Below are positions 27,318 to 37,313 of a stretch of 64,000 nt of DNA, piece by piece. The position numbers were made by a program, and so were the translations under genes. Origin of the DNA: Apiospora phragmitis (lineage: Eukaryota; Ascomycota; Sordariomycetes; Amphisphaeriales; Apiosporaceae). The notes beneath the pieces are model-generated. The model saw nothing but the letters and a program-made list of their open reading frames with translations. It had not been told where the DNA came from and made no database searches. The DNA is taken from NCBI GenBank assembly GCA_038363925.1, contig JAQQWL010000008.1, positions 1,178,001 through 1,242,000 on the forward strand, written 5' to 3'. The first letter of the stretch is position 1, and the number at the start of each line of letters is the position of its first letter.

Positions 27318-27562
27318 CTCTAATAATCCCCGTGATCCCTTACGTAACGTTATTTTTACTGCTTTTTTAGGTCGTATTTAGCCTGTTATTATTTAAAATG
27401 CCGTTATTATAGTCGTCGTACGTTTTTATAATATAAGTGCGTTTATATTAGTATAGCTAATAACGCGGTCGGTAGCTATAATATCGTAGCTTAGGCGGGG
27501 TATTATAAATCCGGCCCGGTGATTTATAAGTCTTAGCCGCATGATTAGGTCAGGTCGTAATA
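27318..27562 (-). repeat. 5' LTR of retrotransposon A, second piece
   Basis: Aligns with the right 245 bp of the LTR at 12145-12781, including CCGGCCCGGTGATTTATAAG and the terminal GTAATA. Confidence 0.85.
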
Positions 27563-27960
27563 ATGCCCTATTAATACGTTAAGAGTCGATACGACGTTAC
27601 CTCTTCGTCCGTAAGGTTAGGTTACGTCGAAAGAATAACTCTATCCAGTTTTTACCCAATAATATAAAGTTATTATAAAGGGCTAAAACGCGCTAAGCTA
27701 GTTCCTTGATTTACGTATACGTTAATGCAACGCTAAAGGCTTCTTAAACTAAAATCTAGTCTGCTAGATACTTCTCTTAAACTAGAAAAAGCTTCTAATA
27801 AATAGATTTTAATTCTTAACGTAATTATCGGCCGTGAAGTCGACTAATAAAGGTAGACCGTAAAATACCCTAATAAAAGGTAACCTTATAAATAAATTTA
27901 CCGCTTACCACATCTTAGATAGCGGTAGAAATATCGTTTTCGATATATAAACGTACTATT
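27563..27960 (-). pseudogene. Fot1-type transposase relic, N-terminal HTH half (copy 1)
   Basis: Homologous to 46247-46640 of copy 2, which encodes a readable psq/CENP-B-type DNA-binding region. This copy shows more C->T and G->A changes. It is separated from the DDE half by retrotransposon A. Confidence 0.75.
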
Positions 27961-28067
27961 AATAAATTAGTATATATTTAAAAGAATAAAATAATTCGGA
28001 TCAGAATTCGTTAAGAAATCTCTTTTTAAATCGAAATGGCGGTGAATCGTGGTGGAGGTCGACAGGG

Positions 28068-28109
28068 GGGTCAATTACAGGGGGGGGTCAATTATGGGGT
28101 GACGTACGT
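28068..28109 (-). repeat. right terminal inverted repeat of Fot1-type copy 1
   Basis: Inverted partner of 10853-10894, ending GGGGTGACGTACGT next to TA at 28110-28111. Confidence 0.9.
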
Positions 28110-28231
28110 TAGCCGAGTGTTATCTGGATCAGGAAATGCTGCAGATGGAGGCGTGCGGATGTTCGGAAGTTCCGTGCTGGTGCGGTCCAGTAGGTGGAGG
28201 GGTCAAATCCGGCAGTGGTGCTTTGGGCCAT
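28110..28231 (-). pseudogene. SAM methyltransferase, 5' exon stranded beyond the transposon
   Basis: ATG at 28231-28229 (MAQSTTAGFDPSTYWTAP) runs leftward in frame to the TA target site (..LHLQHFLIQITLGY). It continues in the same frame at 10852 with LLEPNVP and motif I. About 40 residues. Removing the 17.26-kb composite plus one TA gives an uninterrupted exon, which proves the insertion split a real gene. Confidence 0.88.
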
Positions 28232-28900
28232 GGTCAGGGTTCACAAAACCCTAGAAAAGGGAGATGATGAGTATGAAGGAGTATTTGACGGGTGCGAGTC
28301 CCCGGTGTCTTGGAGTGGTATGGGTATGAAGCCATTAGGAACTACACGCAAACACGCGGGGGAACTCCGCCCATTTACATAGGACGTGAGGGGTAACATA
28401 ATGCGCAGGGACTCCTTGCTCGATACAACGAATTATAGCCTGCATCTCATGCCAACGACACCAAGCGATACACGACACTGATCCCAGTCATCCTGTGTCC
28501 CCAAATCATTAGGTGGGAAAATGGTGCGAACCCGGTCCGTTAGTTCATCTGCGCCCCTGAATTACTCTGGAGCTGGCACGCTGTACGCTAGGACTCCCGA
28601 ATAACCTTATCTTTATTCCGACGTTGCTGTGGAGCATGTCGTGATGGCCAAGTCTGCATCTATGTAGATTCAAAGAGCTTGCAGCGTTGCCTAAAGAACC
28701 TTTCATTGCGCAGGATGCAACATATGATCTGGACTCCTCGGGTTCCTATGCATAGTGGATGCAGTATACTTTGGCGCCCTACGCATATGCTCAATATATG
28801 GTTTACCACCGCCACCATCATCATTTTTCCCCGCCAGAAGAATTGATGATCTCTAGCCTCTGCAGACTATGCTTTTTACGTTTTCCATCCTCTCAACTTC
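28232..28900. other. upstream region of the split methyltransferase; no gene seen
   Basis: Roughly 0.7 kb of non-RIP DNA between the stranded methyltransferase exon (minus strand) and the hypothetical gene (plus strand). It presumably held a divergent promoter. No convincing coding region. Confidence 0.5.
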
Positions 28901-30431
28901 GAGTCAGTATGGACGAGATGACCCAGAATGTATCTGACTGCTGCCTTGCTGCAATCAAAGGTGATCAAGTTCCACCCAATCTTAAACATTGTGGCAGTCA
29001 GGGCTTCACTCATTCGTGGGATCCGACTTCACTACACTTTCGCCACAAGCAAGGCTGTAGCCGAGTTATGCGAACGGGACGCTCAGCTCGCCCGTGCTCG
29101 AAATGCCCGTCTTATTATGAGCAATGTAATATGAGACAAAATGGACGAGATCCCCTACTGCATCTGGCATCCCGATTTGGCCTCTGAAGATACGTATCGG
29201 GACCTTGCCCGCCAGCACCCGAACACGATATACTATGTTGGCCGCGCCTGCGCAGCCGCGGGATACCATATTCTCTACGTCGAGCTTGGTATTCTTCCCG
29301 ATGTCTCGATTGCTGAAGAGGCTAGAGAAAGTGAGACCGCCGGCGGACTCCGTATCTACCGCGACATCATGGGCGCCACACAGCGATACGCGGTAATTCA
29401 CGATTGCGACCGTTCCGTCGCGTGGGAGAATCCTCCTTCCCCGGCTTACCTGAACGGGGACACCCAAGTTCGATCCAGGCTCCAGGATCGTCGAGTTACA
29501 CCCCGGCATTTTCAAATGGCCTATCGCACCATTGAGGAAAATTGGAACATTCATGATGACATATTCTGGCATTCTGGGTCCAAGGACTCTTTGGGCGAGG
29601 CCGAGATCCAACTCCTCTATCGGCCATTGCCACCGGACCTACCCACCGTGTATAAGACTCCTCATCCAAATGGCAGCCCAGGAAGGCAATATCGACCGAT
29701 ACTCGCGATTGAAATGCCCGATGGAACCAATTGACCGGACCGAGATGACTTGCATAGTACGCGGCATCTATCATCATACCTTGTTTGCTCGGTGGTGGGC
29801 CGAAGAGATCACACGCTGCACAGCTCGAGCTGAGCTTCTCAAGACCCCTACCCTGCCTGGGAAACGGAGCGGCCTCCTAGTAATCAGAAAGGCAATCATG
29901 GCTCGCCGTATCATGATCAATGCCTGCGAAGACATTCAAGAGCATGGCTGGCCTGCTGATACACCGTTACCATACCTCATCTGGTGGCCACTCCGTCCCA
30001 CTCAGGACACTCTATTGCTCCTAGCCGAGAAGGTACCGCAGATGAAGGAACAGGTGATCGTCGCCGCCATCTATTGCAACTACGAGACGGCATATAGGAT
30101 GATCTCGGTACGGCCAACTCATCATATTTGGGAGGCGGCCAGGAATTCACCGAACCCCCTCTACCGCGAGGACTTAAAAATGAAGGCCGAGGAGCTGAAG
30201 ATCAAGTATTCTCACCTGTCACTAAACATGTATGATCCAGACTTGGTTTATTTAGCCTGGGACCTGGAGCCTACAGGCATGAGCCGACACCTGAACCCGG
30301 ACAGGAGCTGGACGACGGCCTTTGTCTTACAGATGGGCCATATTATGAAGGAAGAGCACCCGACAACTGGGGATTCGAATACGGGGTCTGGCTACGTTAA
30401 GGAACGGCGTCGCCGGCTTCTTCATGTCTAG
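28901..30431 (+). pseudogene. hypothetical fungal protein with internal repeats, broken
   Basis: Function unknown. The protein contains at least two related segments: IPYCIWHPDLASEDTYRDLA (near 29150) and LPYLIWWPLRPTQDTLLLLA (near 29970), each followed by ..V..A.....Y..LY-like text. A VRGIYHHTLFARWW segment lies between. I recall similar repeat-bearing hypothetical proteins in Hypocreales, but cannot assign a role. Two lesions are visible. An in-frame TGA at 29132-29134 (probably CGA->TGA) separates ARLIMSNVI from DKMDEIPYC. Near 29653 the frame shifts (PTVYK to RLLIQMAAQEG), consistent with loss of one AG from AGAG. The 5' end is uncertain. The stop is at 30429-30431. Confidence 0.65.
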
Positions 30432-30716
30432 ACGAAGAGACCTATCACGGACGGGGAGTCAGAGCCACAGAACAAGAGGAGAAGCGAGCAAAATGCAATA
30501 GTTATATCCCGGATGGAAATAGAGCTCGAAAATCATAGAACGTGGTATGATATCTTAGCAGCACTGAGTTCCGAGTAACGGTGCGTATTATATATAAATA
30601 AGATGTAGATACGCATTAGGTTCTTTAGGTAGTACTATTGGTTACTTATATGTGATTAATTCATAGCAGCTAGGATAAAATATGAGGGCTTAATCACTCA
30701 CTACGACGGTAAGTAG
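30432..30716. other. intergenic, AT-rich tail
   Basis: Convergent 3' regions of the hypothetical gene and the fragment at 30717. Nothing recognised. Confidence 0.4.
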
Positions 30717-31178
30717 CTAGGCCCACGCACTGCAAGAGTGTCTCAAAATGGACTCGCCCAGGTTCTGCAGCCGCGTACGATACGTCATCCCACCGCGGAC
30801 ACACGGGGTATCCTGAATCTCGGCGGTGTGCCCACCCTCCCACTCGGGCCTCGTTATCACCAGGGGATCGAAGCCGCCCTCGACCAGCTCGTTGGGGTTA
30901 TAGAGGCAGGCCAGGGCGTACTCGCGCAGAGCGTACGAGTACTGGGCTTCCCCTTCGCCGAGCGGGTGGGGCAGCTGGGCGAAGCGGTTCCGCACCCGCG
31001 TTTGGCTCTGGCCGTACTTGGACTTGGTGGCTGGATTCGTGGCTAACTTACCAGTGGACTGGTTGTTAACGTCTTCGGGGCCTCGGAATGTCTGCTTGAC
31101 ACCGCCGGCGCACAGACCGAAGCCCGGATTGGGCCCGAAGAGGGACTCGGGCAGCGGATGGGGTGAGTGTGAATACAA
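30717..31178 (-). CDS. unrecognised protein fragment, possibly C-terminal part of a gene
   Basis: Coding character is good (GC-rich, third-position bias). Readable text includes PLPESLFGPNPGFGLCAGG, QYSYALREYALACLYNPNEL, GGMTYRTRLQNLGES and a Cys near the C-terminus. A 44-nt GTAAGT..CAG segment near 31040 may be an intron joining DVNNQST to ESQTRVRNR. No upstream continuation with the same character is seen beyond 31180, so it may be the truncated 3' end of a larger gene or a small gene with a mispredicted start. Family not recognised and no function proposed. Confidence 0.4.
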   Translation of the reverse strand: MYSHSPHPLPESLFGPNPGFGLCAGGVKQTFRGPEDVNNQSTGKLATNPATKSKYGQSQTRVRNRFAQLPHPLGEGEAQYSYALREYALACLYNPNELVEGGFDPLVITRPEWEGGHTAEIQDTPCVRGGMTYRTRLQNLGESILRHSCSAWA

Positions 31179-31750
31179 TATGTCTTATGGTCGGAGTATT
31201 TTGAGAAATTGAACCAAGGAAACTGATCCAAGACTCGGACCAGCAGCAGGCCTTTTAATGTGAACTGGTTCTACAATGGACATAATCTTTTAACAAAGCA
31301 ACATGTCATTATTAGTTAATCATTTTTACAAAGAAATTTCGGGACGACAAACGCTAAGTTGATCATCGTTTATAACAATTCTCTTTATTATTGTGCGACA
31401 ATGCCATTCGAAATGTCGTGGAATCGCCTGTTCATTGGTGGTAAAAACAAACTATGGGTGGAAGAAGCCGCCGAATAGAATATCGAACCAGCAGTTGTTG
31501 ATGAGTCCTCATTACATAAGACTGACACTAATGGGGATGGCCACACTGGGAAGAAGGTGGGTAGTTAGACTAATGGACACCAAGTAGTATATAAGAACCA
31601 TGCATAGGTGAGTAACTAAGCAAATGAGAAAAAATAAAAGATGGGTCATTAATGGGAGGGTCTTGTTTCCTAACGAAACCATGAGAAATATGTATGTATT
31701 GACACACATCCGATTAAATAAATTTATGCCCTTTATTACGTTAGTTTTAC
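31179..31750. other. intergenic, no gene seen
   Basis: Moderately AT-rich stretch of about 570 bp without recognisable coding or transposon sequence. Confidence 0.5.
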
Positions 31751-32850
31751 TCAAAGAATTTCCTCTGGTGTCACCACAACCCAGTTCTTGTCCACCGTGA
31801 CCTCCAAGCCGTTCCTCTGCTGACCCTTGGCTGCCTCGCCAATCATAGTCTGGAGCTGCTGGTACTTCGACTCGGAGCGGTTGATCCAGAGATGCACGCC
31901 GCCCTTGGCGACGTCGACGCCGTGAAACAGCATGTAAGTATCGCTTCCCGGCGAGTCGCCGCCCACCAGGATGGGCTTCTTCCATTCGTTAATGTAGGTC
32001 AGGATAGCGCTCCACTTGCCGGCGTACCAAGTCTCGGGGCTCCAGAGGTACGGACCAACGACAAGGTTCCTCTCCAGGTTCGCGGCGGCGTCGTAGGTGC
32101 CCGCTCGGATCTGCATGCGGCTGTTGGTGAGTGTGTCCGGGTCGGCCGGGTCCCGCAGCATCGTCGTCACGCCGATGACGTTCTCGGGCTTCACGTTGTA
32201 CCCGTAGCGCGGGTCGGACGCGACCATGCGGACGAGCTCCTCGTTGGAGGCGCTCACGACGTACACCTCGATCCCGTGCGCCGTCAAGGCGTTGTAGAGC
32301 TCCGTCTGCCCCGGAACACCTGCGGCGCCGACACATTTGTGGCGACGACGCCGTCGTCGTCCCAGTAGCTTGTAGGCACGGCGGTCCCGTTGAGTGCCAT
32401 CAGCTCGTCGACGTGGCCCTTGAGCTCGCGCAGGGTCAAGCCGGCGAAGACCTGGGCGGCCCAGGGGTAGCACACGAACTCGTCGATGGCGCAGAGGCGC
32501 TGGTAGTACGAGTAGAGCGTCTCGTTGTACGCGGCGGTGTCGTGGAAGGGGATCAGCTTCAGCGACGGGTCCAGCGTGTCCCGGGTCAGGACGCCCTTGT
32601 TCTCGAGGAAGGGGATGATGGACTCCTCGAGGTCCCAGCGGTAGCTGGTGTTGTCCATGTCGAAGACGGCGTAGTTGCTGCTGTTGGCGTTGCGCCGGAT
32701 CATGGTGGTCAGCGACTCGGCGGCGGCGCGGGGCCAGTGCTGGAGTTCGGGGAGGACGGATCCCCGGGATGTTGTCAAGGGAGCAGCGGCTGCGCTTGCC
32801 GCGAGCCCGAGGGCGGCAGCAGCAGCACAGACTCGGGTTGGACACCTCAT
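31751..32850 (-). CDS. secreted HAD-superfamily phosphatase-like protein (one apparent frameshift)
   Basis: Haloacid dehalogenase-fold hydrolase, probably a phosphatase exported from the cell. ATG at 32850 opens a signal peptide (Ala-rich hydrophobic stretch, residues about 5-24). Motif I is FDMDNTSYRWD (nucleophile Asp and general acid Asp), motif II VYVVSAS, motif IV GGDSPGSDTYML. About 366 residues in all. Near 32310 the frame shifts between SAPQVFRG and QTELYNALTAHG, consistent with loss of a single G in a G run. Everything on both sides is well preserved, so a sequencing error or a very recent mutation is likely. Fungal homologues are often annotated as phosphoserine-phosphatase-like, but the substrate is not predictable. 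Confidence 0.82.
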
Positions 32851-33465
32851 GTTGTGAATGCTTGATGGACAGAGATGAAGACAGGCTGTGAGTTGGTAAG
32901 CATTTTTCTGGGTTTAAATACTCCGTGGGTCCCAGCGGTCCGGTCTTCGGATCCTTGCTCATCTCGGCGGAAGATGCCGACCCCTGGTCTTGGCGGCGGA
33001 AGTGGACATGATGTACAAGAGAAAGTTTCCTCCTTCGGACATGTTGTGGATTGCGGAGACAAGCATTGCGACGTCATGACTCACGCTTGAAATTGCAATT
33101 TGGCATTCATAAATTCGCTATTAAACCCGCCTGTTTCCGTGAGCAAACGGTATTGGTATTGCTCTCATACCAAAGCTCCGGAAAGACAATACTTTCAACA
33201 ATCTTGAGTTACTCCGTAAACCAGTCTTGTATTCAGCGAGGAGTCTTACGGCGGCTATGTATTTAGGTCTAAGATGGCTCGTGCGCGTATCGTAGCCACA
33301 TAACCAGCGTTCCGCTGGCGTACCGCTCACGGGGAGTTTTCGTCCCTCGTGCAACAACAATATACCTAATAGAACCCTAACAGTACGACCACGTGACAAA
33401 GAGCTTCAAATGCAGCACCATCTCTGGCCACAGACGCAGGCCGCGAGTCCTTCGCGGTGCAAAGA
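32851..33465. other. intergenic, promoter of the HAD gene
   Basis: About 0.6 kb between the HAD start and the 3' end of the FAD oxidase gene. No gene or repeat recognised. Confidence 0.5.
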
Positions 33466-34817
33466 TTAGGCTATGGGAGCGTAGAAGCTGAACCGCTCTT
33501 CGGGGTCATATTTCTTCTTCAAAGCCGCCAGGCGCTCCTGACGCCACGAATCGCTGCCGTACCACGCAGCAGACGTCTCGTCCCCGTACGCATAGTTGAC
33601 GTACGTGTTCAGCGTCGGCTGCCCGCTCCCTTCGAACAATACCTGCCGCATCCGGTTGCCCAGCGTTTGCGCCGCCTCGTTGAGCTCCTTGCTCGGCGGG
33701 TAGATGAGCAGCGGCGCGACGAGGAGGTTGTCCGACCGGTAGGCGAAGGCGCTGGCGTCGTCGGCGAATGACCGGACACCCTGCTGCGAGTACCCCTCGA
33801 ACATGGACAGGGACCCGGCGAAGGGCGTTGCGGGACCAGTGGTGGTTTCACGGAAGAGATCGTAGACCTGTTTCTGCGCTTGCGGGTTGTAGGCTTGGAG
33901 GTAGATGGGGAATCGCGGGTTCGCGTTCCCTGTTTTCTGGCAGGGGCCGTCGGCTAAGGAGATACCCGTCCAGGCCGCAAGATCGCGGTAGTCGCCAGAC
34001 TGGGGCTGGCTCATGATGGGACCAAGCTGGTGGAAGGGCGCAGTGTGGATGGGATCAACAGTGTCGACACCCTCTTGGATGATGTACATGACTATAACGT
34101 AGGCACAGTGTCAACATCAATCGAGGCGGCTTACCTTCTCTGGGTCAATTGTTGGATCAATGAACCAGTAAGACCAGTGGTTGAGGCCTTCAGGAGCAGT
34201 ACTGTTGGTGATCCATAGCTCGTTGGCCAGCTGATAAACCTCCTCGACCTTTTCGCCGCTAAAGAAGATAGTTTCAATAGCATAGTTAGGATACTGCACA
34301 TCGTAAATCTTCGAAGTGACAGATGTGACTATGCCAAAGTTATGGCCAGCTCCCTTCAATCCCCAGAATAACTCTGAATTCTCGTCGATGGTGGCTAAAT
34401 TTCCATTGGCCAACACAACGTCGAAAGAGAGGTATTGGTCCGAGATGAGCCCGTGATGGCCCTGGAGCCAGCCATGGCCGCCCCCAAGGCCCGGCCCGAG
34501 ATACCCGACGCACTCGCAGGCGCCAGTGACTGTGATTGTTTGTCAGCGTTATTCACAAACTATAGCTTCTGTAGGTTGGCTTCGAATACCTGTCTGCTTG
34601 CCAACGGACCATAGAGCATCTGTCAGGTTTCTGGCACGGATTCCACCACCAATCTTAGCGGTCTTCCCATCTGGTGAAATCTCTACCGTATTCGACTGAG
34701 ATAGATAGATCTCAATCCCATGTGTCATCTTCCCCAGTGTTGTGATGGAGCCATGGAACCCATTGGCAGCGAGGAAAGGCACAGAGTGCTCGTTGGCGAA
34801 GGTGACCTGGAGACCAG
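33466..34817 (-). pseudogene. FAD-linked oxidase (BBE-type), 3' exons
   Basis: Vanillyl-alcohol-oxidase-fold flavoprotein with a C-terminal berberine-bridge (BBE) domain; such enzymes perform oxidative tailoring in fungal secondary metabolism. Exon 2 (34806-34590) has FLAANGFHGSITTLGKM, whose His is the expected 8-alpha-FAD linkage. Exon 3 (34529-34135) has CVGYLGPGLGGGHGW and GAGHNFGIVTS. The last exon (about 34091-33466) has the BBE motif YVNYAYGDE and LKKKYDPEERFSFY. The 60-nt intron 34589-34530 splices in frame. The next one (34134-34092) leaves a one-base discrepancy, either a lesion or a wrong site. The 5' exon lies beyond a 6.6-kb transposon at 41473-41743. Confidence 0.82.
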
Positions 34818-34819
34818 TA

Positions 34820-34848
34820 AGCTAAAGCACCCCCTCACGGGCCACTTT
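34820..34848 (+). repeat. left TIR of element 3
   Basis: AGCTAAAGCACCCCC followed by TCACGGGCCAC; identical inverted copy at 41400-41427. Confidence 0.88.
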
Positions 34849-35699
34849 ACTGAGCTACCCTTACCCCTGTAATTAAAGCCATTTCTACGGCTAGAATTAA
34901 CGTAAATACACTATTTTTCGTTATTTTTAATAATAATATAGTCCTCCGCCTCCGTGCTATTATCTTTTATAGCTTTTATAGCATTACGAGGCCTTTTTAG
35001 TACTTCGACGTCGTTAGTTTCGTCCTTATATATAACCTTACTCTTTAGCCTCCGCTTAGCCCGGCGTATATTAATTATATAAATAAATCGTTATCCCGGT
35101 ACGATTCTTATTTTTTAACGTATTTTCGTAATCTTTTTATCGAGTTTAGTTTAAAAATAATTAATTTAAGCTTTGAGATATGCGATTTTATTAACGCTTT
35201 AATTTAAAGCTTTATTAGCCTTTTTAATAAAAAGCTATTAAAAAGGTATTTTAAAAGTAAGGTTCGTAATAACTAACTTTTAATTATTATTTTATAATTC
35301 TTAATTATTAAAGGGTATTTTAATAAGTATTAAAGCTAATTCGGCGAAGAAATCGAGTATTAATTCTTTTTTAACTATTTTTAATAGCTTTAAACGTACT
35401 CGGGTAACCTTTATATCTTTTAAAATAATATATTTTAATAATAATAGCTTTAAGCGATTTCGCGAATAAATTTTAGCCGTTTTTTAAACGTTTTTAATTA
35501 TAAAAAAAGTTAATACATTAATCTTAATTTAACGGTATATTTTTAATATATTTATTTTTATAAGCTTTAATTAAAAAACTATATTTAAGTATTTCTTTAA
35601 AATAATCCTTAACCTTTTTTTAATAAACCGAAAACTTCTATATTTAAAACTTATATTATATAATTATAATATAATTTATAAAAAATTATTATTCGTATA

Positions 35700-36000
35700 T
35701 AATTTATAATTATTATTCGTATATAATTTATAATTATTATAAATTAAAACGATTTATTTATTATTATAACGAGATTATATATAAAGAATAAAAATATTTT
35801 AAATCTAATTTAAAACTATAGCATTACTAGTCCACCTTCTAGGCGACGCTTTAAACCGCCAGTTATCTTAAAGATAGCCGTTTTAGTTTAAAAACTACTA
35901 GCTTTAGACGTCGGCCTCTTTAAAAATAATTAACGGCGGGAGGGGTACCCTATTATAGCCTATACATTCTAGGGTAATAATTTATTCCTTTTTTCGACGT
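35700..36000 (-). pseudogene. transposase relic (DDE_1) of element 3
   Basis: Readable on the minus strand despite stops: ..LPPLIIFKEADV, then NWRFKASP, RWTSN and a degraded catalytic box around IVLIYNNY. This is the central region of Fot1-type transposases (consensus PPLxIFKG .. SxNGWTSN .. LLxDGH). Confidence 0.72.
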
Positions 36001-36284
36001 CTTTTTTAAAAGCTAGATAATTAATAGTTTCGGTAATTACTTAATAATTACCGCTAACGCCTTAACCGATACTTATTTCGTTCGTATTATAAAAACGTTT
36101 AAAAAAGATATTAACTAGCTTTAAAGTATTAAATCTATTAAAAAAAATATTAATATTTATTATTATAATTTTATTAACCCGGTTATAATTAATTATTTTC
36201 GACTTTACGGTTTTAACGGACTCGTTTTTAATTAAAAAATAAGTATATTATTATTATTTTAAAGTATAAAAAGCCCCGGAGGTA

Positions 36285-36330
36285 AGCTAGCTAACGGTGC
36301 TACGGTCAACCCATGTAATGGCGACCCTAA
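36285..36330 (+). repeat. left TIR of element 4
   Basis: AGCTAGCTAACGGTGCTACG, continuing for about 45 bp with RIP-type mismatches to the inverted copy at 40716-40761. Confidence 0.82.
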
Positions 36331-37313
36331 AAACTAATAATAATACTACATAATAATAATACAAATAATTTAATTAAAAATTAACACAAAATCTTAAAAA
36401 CACCTTTTTAGTCTCGAAACGCTTTTATAACACCCTTAATCTTAAATTTAGAGTTAGATTTAATTATAACGGCTTTCGACGCCGACGATAGAGAAGTAAT
36501 AGCCTAGGGTTTCGATATAACGCTATTTATCTCCCTCTTAACTACTATAGCATCTCGTATACGCGTAAATTTCTAATTAAGGTTAGGTATTACTCTTTTC
36601 CTCTTTTTACTTCTTTTTTTTTCTAAATTACTTTTTAAAAGTAACTTCTCGTGCTTTAATTAACCGATCTAGCCGTTTAAAGTATCTAGACTCTTTTAAA
36701 GCTTCCGGAACAAAACCCGGCGCGTCGCGCTATTAAAAATAGCATCATTACTATTAAGCGTATCCGCTAACTTTTTAATCTAGCGGCTGGTTATAAGTGT
36801 TAATAACGTTATAAAGGAGAATTATTTATCGAAAACGTTAAGGGGAGGCTTAAATAGTCCTGCCTCTACTTAGTTTTCTATCCTCCGGTTCCGGCTATTA
36901 AAAGGCTTATTAATATCGCGAGGGAATATACTAATTACGGCCTAGCCGCCAACTATTATATACGGCCGAAAGGTAAACTTTTTAATTAGCTCGTAATATC
37001 GAAGGAAATTCCTCTTACTTATATTTATATTATTAAGCCTTATATAATATAGGGTTATTTTTTAATGGTAAGTATTCTTTAATATATTAAAGGGATTAAA
37101 ATTTAAAGGTTATAATAAATATAACGAGTATACCGGAAAGAAGAGAAGCTATATCTTATACTTTAAGTACGTTATAATAAAGTCCTCGCTTATATAGCTA
37201 ACGTGGCCATCTAGGATAATAAGCCGCCACTAATCTTCGTTTTTAAGCTTTATATAAGGGATAAAGACCTCATTTAATTATACTAAAGCTAGCTCCTTAT
37301 TAGTTTAGCCTTT

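Larger units (their letters stand above)
12145..27562 (-). mobile_element. Ty3/Gypsy LTR retrotransposon A (interrupted by element B)
   Basis: The element is about 7.57 kb once B is removed. The 3' LTR is at 12145-12781 and the 5' LTR is split into 19073-19464 and 27318-27562. The two LTR pieces sum to 637 bp, exactly the length of the intact LTR. The flanking 5-bp sequences are ATACT (12140-12144) and ATGCC (27563-27567), identical apart from RIP-type transitions. The unoccupied homologous site in copy 2 of the host transposon reads ATGCC at 46247-46251. Pol relics on the minus strand place RT upstream of integrase, the Gypsy order. Extremely AT-rich; no intact frame. Confidence 0.85.
10853..28109 (-). 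mobile_element. Fot1/pogo-type DNA transposon copy 1, carrying two nested Gypsy elements
   Basis: The composite is bounded by inverted ends ACGTACGTCACCCCATAATT (left) and the same sequence reversed at right, flanked by TA at 10851-10852 and 28110-28111, the Tc1/mariner-Fot target duplication. Subtracting retrotransposon A and its 5-bp duplication leaves about 1,834 bp, the size of Fot1. Transposase remnants on the minus strand are at 27955-27563 (N-terminal HTH part) and 12139 leftward (DDE part). They are aligned by eye to the better preserved copy at 44296-46794. Heavily RIP-mutated; surely inactive. Confidence 0.88.

Noticed and set aside
10895..28067. Centromere or large AT-rich isochore rather than transposons
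   Set aside because: TIRs, LTR pairs, target duplications and pol motifs account for essentially the whole block.
28036..28382. Open frames crossing the right TIR of Fot1 copy 1 and antisense to the methyltransferase exon
   Set aside because: Cross a transposon boundary and are antisense to a demonstrable exon.
32284..32962. Arg-rich frame reading through the HAD gene upstream of the frameshift
   Set aside because: It is the wrong frame of the HAD gene; only the part left of about 32310 is genuine HAD sequence.
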